From positions 1-57,421 of the forward strand of contig SHMW01000018.1 of the NCBI GenBank assembly GCA_008080735.1: DNA of 57,421 bases, written 5' to 3'. The DNA is from Promethearchaeota archaeon (lineage in GTDB: Archaea > Asgardarchaeota > Lokiarchaeia > Sigyniarchaeales > SOKP01). Numbering within the stretch: position 1 is the stretch's first letter; each line of letters begins with the position of its first letter. The notes under the pieces were generated by a model that was given only the letters and a program-made list of their open reading frames with translations, was not told where the DNA came from and did not search any database. Positions 36,628 to 46,507 of the stretch are shown in pieces. The position numbers and the translations under genes are program-made.

Positions 36628-38043
36628 TTATCTCATATCGTCCATATCAACAACATTTTTCCCTAATCTGGACTTTTCAGCCGCAAAACCCATTAAATGA
36701 GATTCTAAGGACGCTCGGGCTGAAGTAAGTACTTCATTTTCGCCCTTATCACCAATTAATAAAGAATTCACAAACGACTCCATGAGACCTGCATCGCCAT
36801 CACTATGCGCCTCAAAAGTAATATCCGATTCCCAGAGTACCCTCTCATCGACATATCTATGATCATAATAAAGTAATTTCTCTCCTCCGTATGTAAAACG
36901 CCCTAAGAGGGATCCCTTTGAGCCAGATATTCTGATCCATCGTCCATCTAAATATGAATGACCATGCATGGTCATAGTCGCTGTAGTCCCATTTTCGAAC
37001 TGAATGGAGACAATTTGATGATCTGGAACATCATTATCGCATTTAAATACGCAACGTCCCCAAGGACCTTCTTGGAGTGCTTTCATCTTTCCTTCATAGG
37101 AAAGATCTTCAGTAATTACAGTAGCGGGCCAACGATTCCACTTTACCAATCCTCTCAACGGTTTAATGATATAGCTGAGAATTTTTGAAATTTTTCTATG
37201 GTTTATCAGAAGGTTCCCTATAACTCTTAACCAGCGCTTGTTAGATCTTTTAGTGACTCGAAGAATTGGCTCGCCCTTAATATATAAGCGTGGGGCATAC
37301 CATGGACAATCTTCAGCCACGGGACAGCCATCAGTACAACGGTCGGGAGCCCCCTCTGGTGTGTTTTTGGATTTATAAAAGGTCAATTCACCAAACGAAT
37401 GAATATACTTTGCTTTCGACTCAACCAACCAATATAGTAAATCCAGGTCGTGACAAGTTTTTGCTAATATCACTGGGCTTGAATCATCCGCTCTTCTCCA
37501 AGTGCCTCTCACATATCCATGGGGGAAATGCCAGTAGGCAACATTTTCAGAATGTTCGATATTTATAATTCTCCCTACTAATCCATCTTTTATAGCTTTT
37601 TTAATTTTTGAGAACATTGTAGTATATCGTGCAACATGACAAATCCTTAGTTGTTTATTTGCCTTCTCGGAAGCTTTTACTAGTTTTTTACACTCCTCTT
37701 CGGTTGTCGCCATCGGTTTTTCCAGTAATACATGGTACCCCAATTCAAGTGCTTTCAAAGCCGGTTCAGTATGCATTTTATCTTGGGTGCATATCAAACA
37801 AGCATCGGCAAGTTTTCCGATCTCAGGATTTAATAATGCTTCCCAATTTGAAAAGCAATAATTATTGGGGACATTCCATTCATTAGCAAAGCCAATCCTT
37901 CTTTCTTCAATAGGTTCGGCAACAGCAACAAAATTAATTTTATGTTTATTTTTAAGACCCCATTTTCCATAGGCATATCTTCCACGAGCTCCTGCACCAA
38001 TTAACACTGCTCTTATTTGAGATTTCTTTTTTTTCTCTTTCAT
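36628..38043 (-). CDS. Gfo/Idh/MocA-family NAD(P)-dependent oxidoreductase
   Basis: The frame extends to 38094, but I start at the Met at 38043 because the Rossmann core (AVLIGAGARGRYAY) follows within 15 residues and the extra 17 residues overlap the upstream gene. The 471-residue product has EKPMATTEEECKKLV, the conserved Lys-Pro of the family, and HDLDLLYWLV. An inserted Cys-containing stretch (RCTDGCPVAEDCPWYAPR) is typical of one sugar-dehydrogenase branch. The family oxidises sugars or sugar-like alcohols. It sits between the NagB-like gene, overlapping or abutting it, and GH31. Confidence 0.9.
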   Translation of the reverse strand: MKEKKKKSQIRAVLIGAGARGRYAYGKWGLKNKHKINFVAVAEPIEERRIGFANEWNVPNNYCFSNWEALLNPEIGKLADACLICTQDKMHTEPALKALELGYHVLLEKPMATTEEECKKLVKASEKANKQLRICHVARYTTMFSKIKKAIKDGLVGRIINIEHSENVAYWHFPHGYVRGTWRRADDSSPVILAKTCHDLDLLYWLVESKAKYIHSFGELTFYKSKNTPEGAPDRCTDGCPVAEDCPWYAPRLYIKGEPILRVTKRSNKRWLRVIGNLLINHRKISKILSYIIKPLRGLVKWNRWPATVITEDLSYEGKMKALQEGPWGRCVFKCDNDVPDHQIVSIQFENGTTATMTMHGHSYLDGRWIRISGSKGSLLGRFTYGGEKLLYYDHRYVDERVLWESDITFEAHSDGDAGLMESFVNSLLIGDKGENEVLTSARASLESHLMGFAAEKSRLGKNVVDMDDMR

Positions 38044-38057
38044 ATTAACAAACTTCC

Positions 38058-38912
38058 TTAAATTTGGTTTTTCGGAGTCTTTAATGTATCCCAATCGGTG
38101 GTGATAGTATAATCTGGATGTCCACGAATATGTGTTACGGGATAGTCATCCCCAGGATGTCCCAATAATGCAATTCGCAAGATAAGATTCGCCCAATCAT
38201 AAGAGGACCCATTTCTACAGTATAATCGAATTTTTTGCGCATTTAATACTTGTTTCATTCCTATAGTGTATGCTTCTTTGGGAAAATTTTCCAAATTACC
38301 TCCCACTTCAGCGCGTATAGCATTAATCGTTATAGTAAACTTATTCAACCTGACTTTTCTGGGACTTGAATTCTTTACACACTCTTGGGGTTCATTAAAT
38401 GCAACATGTCCATGAATTCCAATACCTCCATAGCATACATCAATCCCGCCGATTTCATTAATGACATCTTCCAAGTCGTTAATATTAGTCTCATCTGGAA
38501 AAAATACTTGTTCTTCTTTCAAATTTAAAAAATTCTCAAGTAAATCAAAAAATAGAGTTTTTGCCACTTTTTTAAAGCTTAGTGGATGAGAAATATCAAC
38601 TGCATTTCCATCTTCATCGCAATATTCATCCATAAAGAAGAACCAACAGTTCTCTAAGGATATATGTTCTTCATTCAATAATTCAGCTAAGATCGGATAT
38701 TGACCAGTTGGTCCTACTGGTAAAATAAAACGAGAGAGTTTATTATTGTTGTTATTCCTTTTTATCTCATCTCTAATATTTTCTGCAAACCTTAGATGCA
38801 ATACATCAAGGTCTTTACACACGATAATATTATCACCCGCGCGTTTTATTACTTCTTGGGGGGTTAATCGTGCGAGCTTCCTAACCTCTTGCCTTCTATC
38901 ATCCATTTTCAA
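38058..38912 (-). CDS. NagB/6-phosphogluconolactonase-family isomerase
   Basis: The 284-residue product carries the glucosamine-6-phosphate deaminase/isomerase core: LPVGPTGQYPILAELL (phosphate loop), CWFFFMDEYCDEDGN (catalytic Asp and Glu region), and GGIGIHGHVAFNEP, the NagB motif with a conserved His. NagB converts GlcN6P to fructose 6-phosphate and ammonia; paralogues near sugar oxidoreductase genes may act on other phosphosugars. The gene overlaps the amidohydrolase by 14 bases, so the two are translationally coupled. Confidence 0.88.
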   Translation of the reverse strand: MKMDDRRQEVRKLARLTPQEVIKRAGDNIIVCKDLDVLHLRFAENIRDEIKRNNNNNKLSRFILPVGPTGQYPILAELLNEEHISLENCWFFFMDEYCDEDGNAVDISHPLSFKKVAKTLFFDLLENFLNLKEEQVFFPDETNINDLEDVINEIGGIDVCYGGIGIHGHVAFNEPQECVKNSSPRKVRLNKFTITINAIRAEVGGNLENFPKEAYTIGMKQVLNAQKIRLYCRNGSSYDWANLILRIALLGHPGDDYPVTHIRGHPDYTITTDWDTLKTPKNQI

Positions 38913-39684
38913 TCATTCCTAATAAATTTAAAATATTATTTGCAAAATATAGCTTTTGTGTCGTTTTATCGATATTATATTGAATTAACCAATTTTTATC
39001 TTGGTTTAAATTGTCTGGAATCTTGGAATAATGCACATCTGTTCCAAAAACAAGCTTTTTAAAAGCACCCTCCCACCAAAGCCATTTTCTCAGCCCAATT
39101 CTATCAGCACGCACACGCCACCCATCGGGTTCCCCTGTGATATCAGAATATACATTTGGTCGCATTCGAATTAATTCGGCAGCTTCATTATTCCAATGTA
39201 CCCCAAGATGAGCAATAATAATATTCAATTTATTGAAATTATTCGCAATGGGTTCCAAACGCATAGGATGCATATCCCAAGATGAATAAGATATCTCTTT
39301 TGATGGATTTGGAATAGTAACTATTCCAGTATGAAATAATATTGGCATCTTTAGTTTTTCTGCCATTTCCCACAGAGGATAAAATGACTTGTGATTATAT
39401 GGTTTGGTGGGAATCGTCACTTTTAGCATTTTAAAACCATCATTATATGCTTCTTGAATCTCATCAATTCCAGACACTCCTGGTTGGATATAATATGAGC
39501 CAATTATCTTATCAGGATTCATTTTGAATGCTCTTTTTACATCTGAATTGTTTCTACAAAAGAATTTTTCACCCAATCCACTCAAACAACATTTTTCTAT
39601 TTCATTTATCTCCATAGTTTTTAACAGATTTTTAAGGTAATGTGGTTCATCCAAATAATGTGCATGAGCATCAATAATCAGCAT
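38899..39684 (-). CDS. Amidohydrolase-2 (TIM-barrel metal-dependent hydrolase) family protein
   Basis: The 261-residue product starts with IDAHAHYLD (metal-binding HxH), has ILFHTG and IIAHLGVHWNNEAAEL for the middle histidines, and ends with VFGTDVHYS, the last metal Asp. This is the amidohydrolase_2 pattern, whose members hydrolyse lactones or decarboxylate acids. A lactonase following the sugar oxidoreductase would make sense: oxidation to lactone, then opening. That is an inference. First gene of the minus-strand operon. Confidence 0.87.
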   Translation of the reverse strand: MLIIDAHAHYLDEPHYLKNLLKTMEINEIEKCCLSGLGEKFFCRNNSDVKRAFKMNPDKIIGSYYIQPGVSGIDEIQEAYNDGFKMLKVTIPTKPYNHKSFYPLWEMAEKLKMPILFHTGIVTIPNPSKEISYSSWDMHPMRLEPIANNFNKLNIIIAHLGVHWNNEAAELIRMRPNVYSDITGEPDGWRVRADRIGLRKWLWWEGAFKKLVFGTDVHYSKIPDNLNQDKNWLIQYNIDKTTQKLYFANNILNLLGMIENG

Positions 39685-39885
39685 TTAAACACCTTCCTCT
39701 AATTGCTACTAAGTTTAAATCAATTCTCACTAATAAAAAAAACCTATGGAAATTAAAATACTAATTGCTTTAACTTTCACATTGCTTACAATCACAAAAT
39801 CAAAAGGATCTTTAGAGAATGTGTATAAAATAATTAAAAAAGATTAGATATTTTATTGGTGTGGATTAGATTTTATATAATCATC

Positions 39886-41184
39886 TTAGTAATGCCCTTT
39901 CATTTCATGTCTCTCGTCTTCTATTTTCCCTTTCAGAAGCGGATCATTTGTACTAATCATCCAGTCGTTTAATTCCGTCCTTAATTCATATAAAATATCA
40001 CTATAATCTGCGTTTTCAATTAGATTATTCATCTCATTTGGATCATTCTTAAGGTCATATAATTCCTCCATAGCGCGTGGTTCTTGACTTCTTTCCTTCA
40101 TCACTTTACCCGAAGGATCCATCATAATATCTTTAGGTATTTGATAAAGAGAATCCAATTTTTTAAAATTCTTTATATATTTGAATTTATGTGTCCTTAC
40201 CCCTCTCATTGGGTCATAGATCTCATGATATGTTTTTTCCGCATATATTTTATTATGAATCTCTTCTTTCTCTCCTTTTAGAATAGGTATAAAGCTTTTT
40301 CCTTCAATTCTTTCTCCTATCTTGCCACCTACTAAATCTATAAGAGATGGTAATAAATCGATATTGCTTAACATACTTTTCACTACCTTTCCTCCGCTCA
40401 AGTATTCTGCGCCCGGATAGTGCATTAAAAGAATTGTTTTTAATCCAGGATCGTATAGCGTGCATTTAGCTCTTGGATAAGGGATACCGTGATCTGTGGT
40501 GTAAATGAATATAGTATTTTCTAATATACCAAGATCATCCAAATGGTCCCAAATTGTTCCAATTGTCTGATCTACAATCTCAACATTCCCGTAAAATCCC
40601 GCTAAATCTTCTCTAATCTCATCAATATCCGGTAAATAAGGCGGGACCTTCACTCTCGCTGGATCAACTGGTTCTGCCCACGCTTGATAAGGTCGGTGCA
40701 CCTCGATTGTCCCTATATTGACAAAAAATGGCTTCTCATCATCTTTATGCTCACTAAGAAATTTTAAATATTTTCTTTCCATCCGAGCTCGAGAGTATTT
40801 AAATTCTGGACCTCGTTTGCTAATAGTATCGTATCCTAAGGTATTCGCATCATGAACTTCATGCTGTAGTCCTAAAAGGTGTGTGGTATAACCATTTTCT
40901 TTTAAATACATTGGGAGTGTTTTATTATCTTCGGGCATGCTCCATCCAAGGTTTACAAGTCCCATTAAACCATTCTGATGAGGATATAAAGATGTTTTTA
41001 TTGAACTTCTACTGGGACTACATTGCGGAGCGGTACAAAAATAATTAGTAAATTGAACCCCCTCTTGAGCAATTTTGTCTATATTCGGAGTATTCAACGA
41101 ATTTGGTACTTCGGAATCATAACATCCAGCATACTGTCCTTGATCATGGGTAATAAATAAAACAATATTCGGTTTTTTATTCAT
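39886..41184 (-). CDS. Type I sulfatase (formylglycine-dependent)
   Basis: The 432-residue product has the sulfatase start NIVLFITHDQGQYAG with metal-binding Asp-Gln, and the modification motif Cys55-Ser-Pro-Ser-Arg, whose Cys must be turned into formylglycine. The C-terminal metal region is YTTDHGIP. The Cys type fits anaerobic maturation by a radical-SAM enzyme, which is not in this window. No signal peptide is seen, so it should act inside the cell on sulfated sugars after import. It is transcribed separately from the downstream operon, 201 bases away. Confidence 0.92.
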   Translation of the reverse strand: MNKKPNIVLFITHDQGQYAGCYDSEVPNSLNTPNIDKIAQEGVQFTNYFCTAPQCSPSRSSIKTSLYPHQNGLMGLVNLGWSMPEDNKTLPMYLKENGYTTHLLGLQHEVHDANTLGYDTISKRGPEFKYSRARMERKYLKFLSEHKDDEKPFFVNIGTIEVHRPYQAWAEPVDPARVKVPPYLPDIDEIREDLAGFYGNVEIVDQTIGTIWDHLDDLGILENTIFIYTTDHGIPYPRAKCTLYDPGLKTILLMHYPGAEYLSGGKVVKSMLSNIDLLPSLIDLVGGKIGERIEGKSFIPILKGEKEEIHNKIYAEKTYHEIYDPMRGVRTHKFKYIKNFKKLDSLYQIPKDIMMDPSGKVMKERSQEPRAMEELYDLKNDPNEMNNLIENADYSDILYELRTELNDWMISTNDPLLKGKIEDERHEMKGHY

Positions 41185-41366
41185 AATCTTAATTTAGGTT
41201 ATCATTGGGAGTATTAATATCTTTTAGATTTAACAATTTAGAGAAGGAACTAAAAAATTTTGATACAATAGAAAATATTTATCCGAATTAAGAAAATTTT
41301 TTTTGAATCAATAATAAATCCAATTAACATATAAAATCAATCTAATCTAATTTTTAACAATAGAAT

Positions 41367-42035
41367 ATGAAGTATTTTTTAGATAGTGCGATAATTGACG
41401 AAATAATATATGCGAAAGAAAACTGGGGCATTGTAGGGGTTACTTCCAATCCTAAGCATGTGAAGACATCTGGAAAGGAGTTTTTTACCGTCGTGAAAGA
41501 ATTCGCTGATACTTTTGATGATGATAATTTTCCTATTTCTGTAGAAATTGACCCGCATATTAAAGACGCTGAAACCATGATTAGTGAAGCAAAAAAGATC
41601 GCCGCTCTCTCTAATAATTTCGTTATTAAAATTCCATGTAATGAACAAGGGTTAATTGCAACAAAAAAATTATCAGATAAGGGAATCAAAGTAAATGTGA
41701 CCTTAGTATTCACAAGCTCACAAGCCTTACAAGTTGGACGCATAGGAGCTCGATATTGTTCTCCGTTCATTGGATGGCAGGAGGCGAGTGGCGTGGATTG
41801 TTATAATTTAATCGCAGACATCGTCACCATGTATCATAACTACGATTTTGATACAGAAATTATCGTTGCAGCCGTGAGAAATGGAAAACAAATCGCCGAC
41901 GCAGCGGTGATGGGTGCGGATATAGTTACCGCTGGTTTTGATGTATATAAAGGGAGCTTTGAACACCCCTTTACGGATAAAGGATTAAAGATTTTCCAAG
42001 ATGCATGGGATGAAACCGACATAGGTTCTCTCTAA
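41367..42035 (+). CDS. Transaldolase/fructose-6-phosphate aldolase-family protein
   Basis: The 222-residue product is the short transaldolase type. Start MKYFLDSAIIDEI, the substrate loop GVTSNPKHV, the Schiff-base Lys88 in NFVIKIPCN, NVTLVFTSSQAL, and the phosphate site. Length equals FSA/short transaldolases (about 215-220 residues). It cleaves or transfers three-carbon units from ketose phosphates and would take over phosphosugars from the locus. The ATG at 41367 has no strong ribosome site. It is divergent from the sulfatase and 51 bases before the transporter, so likely cotranscribed with it. Confidence 0.9.
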   Translation: MKYFLDSAIIDEIIYAKENWGIVGVTSNPKHVKTSGKEFFTVVKEFADTFDDDNFPISVEIDPHIKDAETMISEAKKIAALSNNFVIKIPCNEQGLIATKKLSDKGIKVNVTLVFTSSQALQVGRIGARYCSPFIGWQEASGVDCYNLIADIVTMYHNYDFDTEIIVAAVRNGKQIADAAVMGADIVTAGFDVYKGSFEHPFTDKGLKIFQDAWDETDIGSL

Positions 42036-42086
42036 TGAGAATAACTCAACTTTAAAAATTTTAAAACTTTTTTCAACTTACTATAA

Positions 42087-43457
42087 ATGACTACTAATAA
42101 AGTCTCTGAAACAAAAAGAAAACAATCTAGAATCTCGGAGCCTCCGTTAACAATAAAATCATTTTTAAAATATCTTGGACCTGCTTTTATCTTTACTGCA
42201 GCCCAAATTGGGGGTGGAGAATTTATTACTGTTCCGTTGCTTGGAGCATATTTCGGGATGAGTGGTTTATTTCTTGTGCCTATTATAGCATATATTAAGA
42301 TTTTTGGGCAATATTATTTAGTGCAGTATGGAGTAACACGTGGGAAAACATTTCTACAGACTAGTTGGGACCATAAATGGCTAAGATGGATGTTTTTTGC
42401 TCTAATGGGAGGATGTTTTCTTCATGCCATAATGATGGCGGGATTATTAGGAGAAACTTCAGGAACGTTTAATTTTGTTTTTCCAATTGATATCAAAATA
42501 TGGATAATTATCATCGCGATCGCTGGATTTATAATTGTTTCAACTAGAAGCTATAATTTGTTGGAAAAAACTTCCACTGTGTTATTATGGGTTTTTCTTT
42601 CATTGATTATCATCGTTGCCATATTGTTTTGGCCTACCATTGACCAATGGATAGTTGGGTTCACACCTACCTTTCCGGGAGCAAACCCAGGCTTGGAAAC
42701 CACTTCAGGTATACAGACTCTTGCCGTTTTATTTGTCGTGTTGGGAGCGGGATTTGGTCCAACCGTTTCCTATATTTTTTACGCAAAAGATAAAAATATG
42801 GGCATGTTTGAAGCATCTTCTAAAGGATTCGACATCAAACCAGAAGATCTAACTGAAGAAGAAATAAAGAGGCTTAAAGGATGGAAAAAGGTTGTACTAT
42901 ATCAAAACCTTGTTTCTGCGACTATTTTAAGCATATTTTCAATTCTAATCTGGACCGCGGCAGCTGGAACACTTTTTAAAGAAGGTATTAAACCCAGAGG
43001 AGATGATCTCGTCGCACAAATGATACTAATATTTACATCGACATACGGTGAATGGTCTGGCTATTTATTTATGATTTGTGGATCTCTTGCTCTATTTAGT
43101 TCTGTGATTGGTCCACTATATGGCTTCTCTCGATTATGGGAAGAAAGTTTTGAACGTCTAGGATTATATCGTAAATATAAAATTGATAAAAAGATTGTGT
43201 TTAGATTATGTTTAGTAATGTTTACACTATTTCCCCTTGTTCTCGCCTTAGTCTTCGATAATCCCATGCAACTATTTTCATTTTCAGGAATAGTGACGGG
43301 TCCGATTTTAGGCCTGGTCTATATAGTTCCAATAATCGTGCTTTACTATGAAATGAAAAAAACAGCGCCAGAATTAAAACCACGCCGATATTGGGCAATG
43401 GCACTTGCGATTCTCAGCGGTATACTCATGATAGTTTTAGCTTTGATGGGTTTTTAG
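42087..43457 (+). CDS. Nramp-related transporter without canonical metal-binding motif
   Basis: The 456-residue membrane protein has about 11 helices and the Nramp-fold start: GPAFIFTAAQIGGGEFITVPLLGAYFG. In true Nramp metal transporters the TM1 bend reads DPGN; here residues 40-45 are QIGGGE, so the metal-binding Asp and Asn are missing. TM6 also differs (LFVVLGAGFGPTV). Related proteins without DPGN occur in bacteria next to sugar genes. My inference is an organic-solute uptake role in this locus. It ends with TAG. Confidence 0.82.
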   Translation: MTTNKVSETKRKQSRISEPPLTIKSFLKYLGPAFIFTAAQIGGGEFITVPLLGAYFGMSGLFLVPIIAYIKIFGQYYLVQYGVTRGKTFLQTSWDHKWLRWMFFALMGGCFLHAIMMAGLLGETSGTFNFVFPIDIKIWIIIIAIAGFIIVSTRSYNLLEKTSTVLLWVFLSLIIIVAILFWPTIDQWIVGFTPTFPGANPGLETTSGIQTLAVLFVVLGAGFGPTVSYIFYAKDKNMGMFEASSKGFDIKPEDLTEEEIKRLKGWKKVVLYQNLVSATILSIFSILIWTAAAGTLFKEGIKPRGDDLVAQMILIFTSTYGEWSGYLFMICGSLALFSSVIGPLYGFSRLWEESFERLGLYRKYKIDKKIVFRLCLVMFTLFPLVLALVFDNPMQLFSFSGIVTGPILGLVYIVPIIVLYYEMKKTAPELKPRRYWAMALAILSGILMIVLALMGF

Positions 43458-43668
43458 TCAAATTTTATTCTATTTTATTTTACTTTTTTTCTCACAATAT
43501 AAATCTTAAGATCTTTCAACAAAAATTAAAAATTTTAAATATTTTTAAAAAAGAATCAGATTAAATGAACAGAACATCACGAAAATACCAAAGAAAAAGC
43601 TAATTAAGAGCTAAAAATAACCTAGAATACTAAACAAATTACTCATAAATTTATTTTAAATTTATCAG

Positions 43669-43893
43669 ATGAGCGGAAAAATCAAAATTAAGGAAGAATA
43701 TTGTAAAGGATGCGGATTTTGCGTTGAGATTTGTCCTAAAAGCGTTTTAAAACAAAATTCGAAATCGAATGCTAAAGGATTTATTCTTCCAGAAGTAATA
43801 AATAGAGAGGAATGCATATTTTGTAAAAAATGTGAACTAATTTGCCCTGAGATGGCTATATCTATAATAAACGAGGAGGAAAATAATGAATGA
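43669..43893 (+). CDS. korD: 2-oxoacid:ferredoxin oxidoreductase, ferredoxin-like delta subunit
   Basis: The 74-residue product has two [4Fe-4S] motifs, CKGCGFCVEICP and CIFCKKCELICP. It is the small ferredoxin subunit that carries electrons away from the thiamine-enzyme. It overlaps the alpha-subunit gene by 8 bases, first in the operon. Order D-A-B-C is common for archaeal KOR/VOR enzymes. Confidence 0.92.
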   Translation: MSGKIKIKEEYCKGCGFCVEICPKSVLKQNSKSNAKGFILPEVINREECIFCKKCELICPEMAISIINEEENNE

Positions 43894-45064
43894 AATTAAT
43901 GTAGACGATATATTACAACCAAAAACGCAATTTGCCACTGGAAATGAAGCAATTGTTTATGGTGCCTTATTAGCTAATTGTCGTTTTTTTGCAGGATACC
44001 CTATTACACCAGCAAGCGAAATATTAGAATTAATGTCAAAATACTTACCTCTTCTAGAAAATGGCTATTTTTTACAGATGGAAGACGAAATAGCTTCCAT
44101 CGCAGCTATTATTGGAGCAAGCTGGAATAATTTTCGGACAATGACAGCTACATCTGGACCAGGTTTTTCTTTAATGCAAGAAAATATAGGCTTCGCGTGT
44201 ATGACTGAAACGCCATGTGTAATTGTTGATGTTCAGAGATCTGGTCCATCTACAGGTCAGCCTACAAAACCAGCCCAAGGAGACACGATGGAAGTAAGAT
44301 ACGGAACCCATGGAGATCATAATATTATCGCATTATATCCAAATAGTATTCAAGAATGTCTATGGTTGACCATCCGAGCATTTAACTTGGCAGATAAATA
44401 TAGAGTTCCAGTAATTTTGCTTTCGGACGCAGCCATCGCCCATATGAGAGAAAAATTAGTTATTCCAAATCAAAATGAAATAGATATTATTGCTCGAGTA
44501 CCGGTTACAATTGAGAAACAAAAATATCATCCTTTTCGTACAGGATATACAAGACCAAGCAAGGTTCCTGAAATGGACAGATTTGGGAACAAATATCATA
44601 CATATTTAACTGGTTTAACTCATGATTGGAAGGCATTACCAGAAACCGATGACCCCGAAGTACACGAGAAACTAATTCGGCGATTTTATGAAAAAATTGA
44701 AGATAATAAAGATGATATTGTAACTTATGAAAAATCAAATACCGAAGATGCTGATATCATCATCGTGTCCTATGGAATAAGCTCCAGAACAGTTAATACA
44801 GCGATTCAGAAGGCGAGAGAACAAGGGTATAGAGTCGGGCATTTACGTTTAATTACATTATGGCCATTCCCATCAGAACAAATATTAGACCTTTCCTTGG
44901 AAATTAAAAAATTTATTGTGGTTGAGATGAATTTAGGGCAAATGTATCACTCTGTTGTGGAGTTTTCACAAGGTAACTGTCAAGTTGATTCTTTATTTTC
45001 AATCGGTGGGAAGATTCCAAGCCCTAGGGAAATATTAAAAATCATTAAAAAGAGGATTTTATAA
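43886..45064 (+). CDS. korA: 2-oxoacid:ferredoxin oxidoreductase, alpha subunit
   Basis: The 392-residue product begins GNEAIVYGALLANCRFFAGYPITPASEI, the alpha-subunit domain with YPITP. It has the ATSGPGFSLM signature and the MREKL segment. With the beta subunit it decarboxylates 2-oxoacids to acyl-CoA using thiamine diphosphate. Whether the substrate is 2-oxoglutarate or a branched-chain 2-oxoacid cannot be told; the downstream thiolase and mutase would suit branched-chain or propionyl routes. Lies in the operon between korD and korB. Confidence 0.92.
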   Translation: MNEINVDDILQPKTQFATGNEAIVYGALLANCRFFAGYPITPASEILELMSKYLPLLENGYFLQMEDEIASIAAIIGASWNNFRTMTATSGPGFSLMQENIGFACMTETPCVIVDVQRSGPSTGQPTKPAQGDTMEVRYGTHGDHNIIALYPNSIQECLWLTIRAFNLADKYRVPVILLSDAAIAHMREKLVIPNQNEIDIIARVPVTIEKQKYHPFRTGYTRPSKVPEMDRFGNKYHTYLTGLTHDWKALPETDDPEVHEKLIRRFYEKIEDNKDDIVTYEKSNTEDADIIIVSYGISSRTVNTAIQKAREQGYRVGHLRLITLWPFPSEQILDLSLEIKKFIVVEMNLGQMYHSVVEFSQGNCQVDSLFSIGGKIPSPREILKIIKKRIL

Positions 45065-45066
45065 AA

Positions 45067-45948
45067 TTGAAATCTGCAGAAGAGTTACGAGAGAAATATT
45101 TACGTAAAGACCTTTTACCTTCAATCTTTTGTCCTGGATGCGGAATTGGACAAATTATGCAATATGTAGTGAGAGCTATTGATGACTTGCAAATCTCCCA
45201 AGACAATCTGGTATTTGTCTCTGGAATAGGATGTTCTTCTAGGTTGCCTGCATATTTTGAAGCATATGGCATTCATACACTACACGGTCGAGCATTAGCA
45301 TATGCAACCGGTATTAAAGTCACAAATCCCGATTTAACGGTAATTGTATTCACGGGTGACGGCGATCTTGCTGCTATTGGCTTGAGTCATTTCCTCCACG
45401 CAATTAGACGAAATATAGACATAACCGTGATATGTGTAAATAATGAGACGTATGGAATGACTGGTGGCCAAGTTAGCCCGACGACTTCAATGGGAACCAT
45501 AACTAAAACTACCCCTTATAAAAATATTGAACATTCATTTAATCTTTCATTTTTAGCTAAAGCTGCTGGCGCGGTATATGTTTCTAGGTGGACCACGGCA
45601 CATTCTATGCAAGTAATAAAGTCTATTAAGAAGGGGATACAAAAGAAAGGGTTATCATTCATAGAATTAATTTCTTCGTGCCCTACAAGTAATAAAAGAT
45701 TTGAAGATACTACCGATTATCTGAACTTTTTTCTCAATGAAACAATTAATTATTCAAAAGCTTGTAAGGACGAATATTCAAGCCACGTATTTAAGGATTT
45801 AGATGAATGTTTTACCGCTAGATATCAAGGAAAATTAATTATTGGGGAAATAACGGACCTTGATAAACCCGATTATCATACACTATATAAACAATTAAAA
45901 GAGAGGATTAAAGATGAATTTTGGGAGCAACGTTCAAAAAGAGGTTAG
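45067..45948 (+). CDS. korB: 2-oxoacid:ferredoxin oxidoreductase, beta subunit
   Basis: The 293-residue product has the thiamine-binding core: FCPGCGIGQI, SGIGCSSRLPAYFEAYGIHTLHGRA, and FTGDGDLAAIGLSHF followed by NNETYGMTGGQ, the GDG...NN thiamine diphosphate/Mg motif. It starts with TTG at 45067, two bases after korA, no ATG being placed better. It overlaps korC by 35 bases. Confidence 0.93.
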   Translation: MKSAEELREKYLRKDLLPSIFCPGCGIGQIMQYVVRAIDDLQISQDNLVFVSGIGCSSRLPAYFEAYGIHTLHGRALAYATGIKVTNPDLTVIVFTGDGDLAAIGLSHFLHAIRRNIDITVICVNNETYGMTGGQVSPTTSMGTITKTTPYKNIEHSFNLSFLAKAAGAVYVSRWTTAHSMQVIKSIKKGIQKKGLSFIELISSCPTSNKRFEDTTDYLNFFLNETINYSKACKDEYSSHVFKDLDECFTARYQGKLIIGEITDLDKPDYHTLYKQLKERIKDEFWEQRSKRG

Positions 45949-46462
45949 TATCCGATTTTGTGGTGCTGGGGGGATGGGTGTTATTCTTGCCAGTATAATT
46001 TTGGGCAGAGCAGCAATTGCAGACGGAAAAAATTCAATTCAAACTCAATCCTATGGTGCTGAACAAAGAGGTACAAAAGTTAAAAGTGATATTCTTATTT
46101 CTGAATTTGAAGAACCAACTTTCCCTTTGTTTAATCACGTAGACATATTAATCGCATTCTCTCAAGATGCGTTCAATCACTTTTTCTCGAGCATAAAGAA
46201 GGAAGGTATTGTTGTTATAAATGAAGATCTTGTAGAAACAAATCAAAAAGACAAGAAAATATATAAAGTATCCGCCAGCACCTTGGCAGAAGAACTCAAA
46301 AATTCTAAAATTATGAATATCATAATGCTAGGGAGTTTAATTAAACTTACAAATATTGTATCAAAACAATCTATAATTGATACTATTAACACATCGGTTC
46401 CAAAAAAATATAAACATATCAATATAGAAGGATTTCGAAAAGGATATAATCTAAACTTTTAA
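45914..46462 (+). CDS. korC: 2-oxoacid:ferredoxin oxidoreductase, gamma subunit
   Basis: The 182-residue product shows the gamma-domain hallmark FCGAGGMGVILASIILGRAA and QTQSYGAEQRG, the usual CoA-binding gamma subunit of this family. The start ATG at 45914 lies 35 bases inside the beta gene, with the same strand and a different frame; an alternative later start would cut the glycine motif. Last of the four subunits. Confidence 0.92.
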   Translation: MNFGSNVQKEVSIRFCGAGGMGVILASIILGRAAIADGKNSIQTQSYGAEQRGTKVKSDILISEFEEPTFPLFNHVDILIAFSQDAFNHFFSSIKKEGIVVINEDLVETNQKDKKIYKVSASTLAEELKNSKIMNIIMLGSLIKLTNIVSKQSIIDTINTSVPKKYKHINIEGFRKGYNLNF

Positions 46463-46507
46463 TATTTATTTTATACTTTTAATTAAGATTAAAAGGTTAT
46501 GTGAAAA

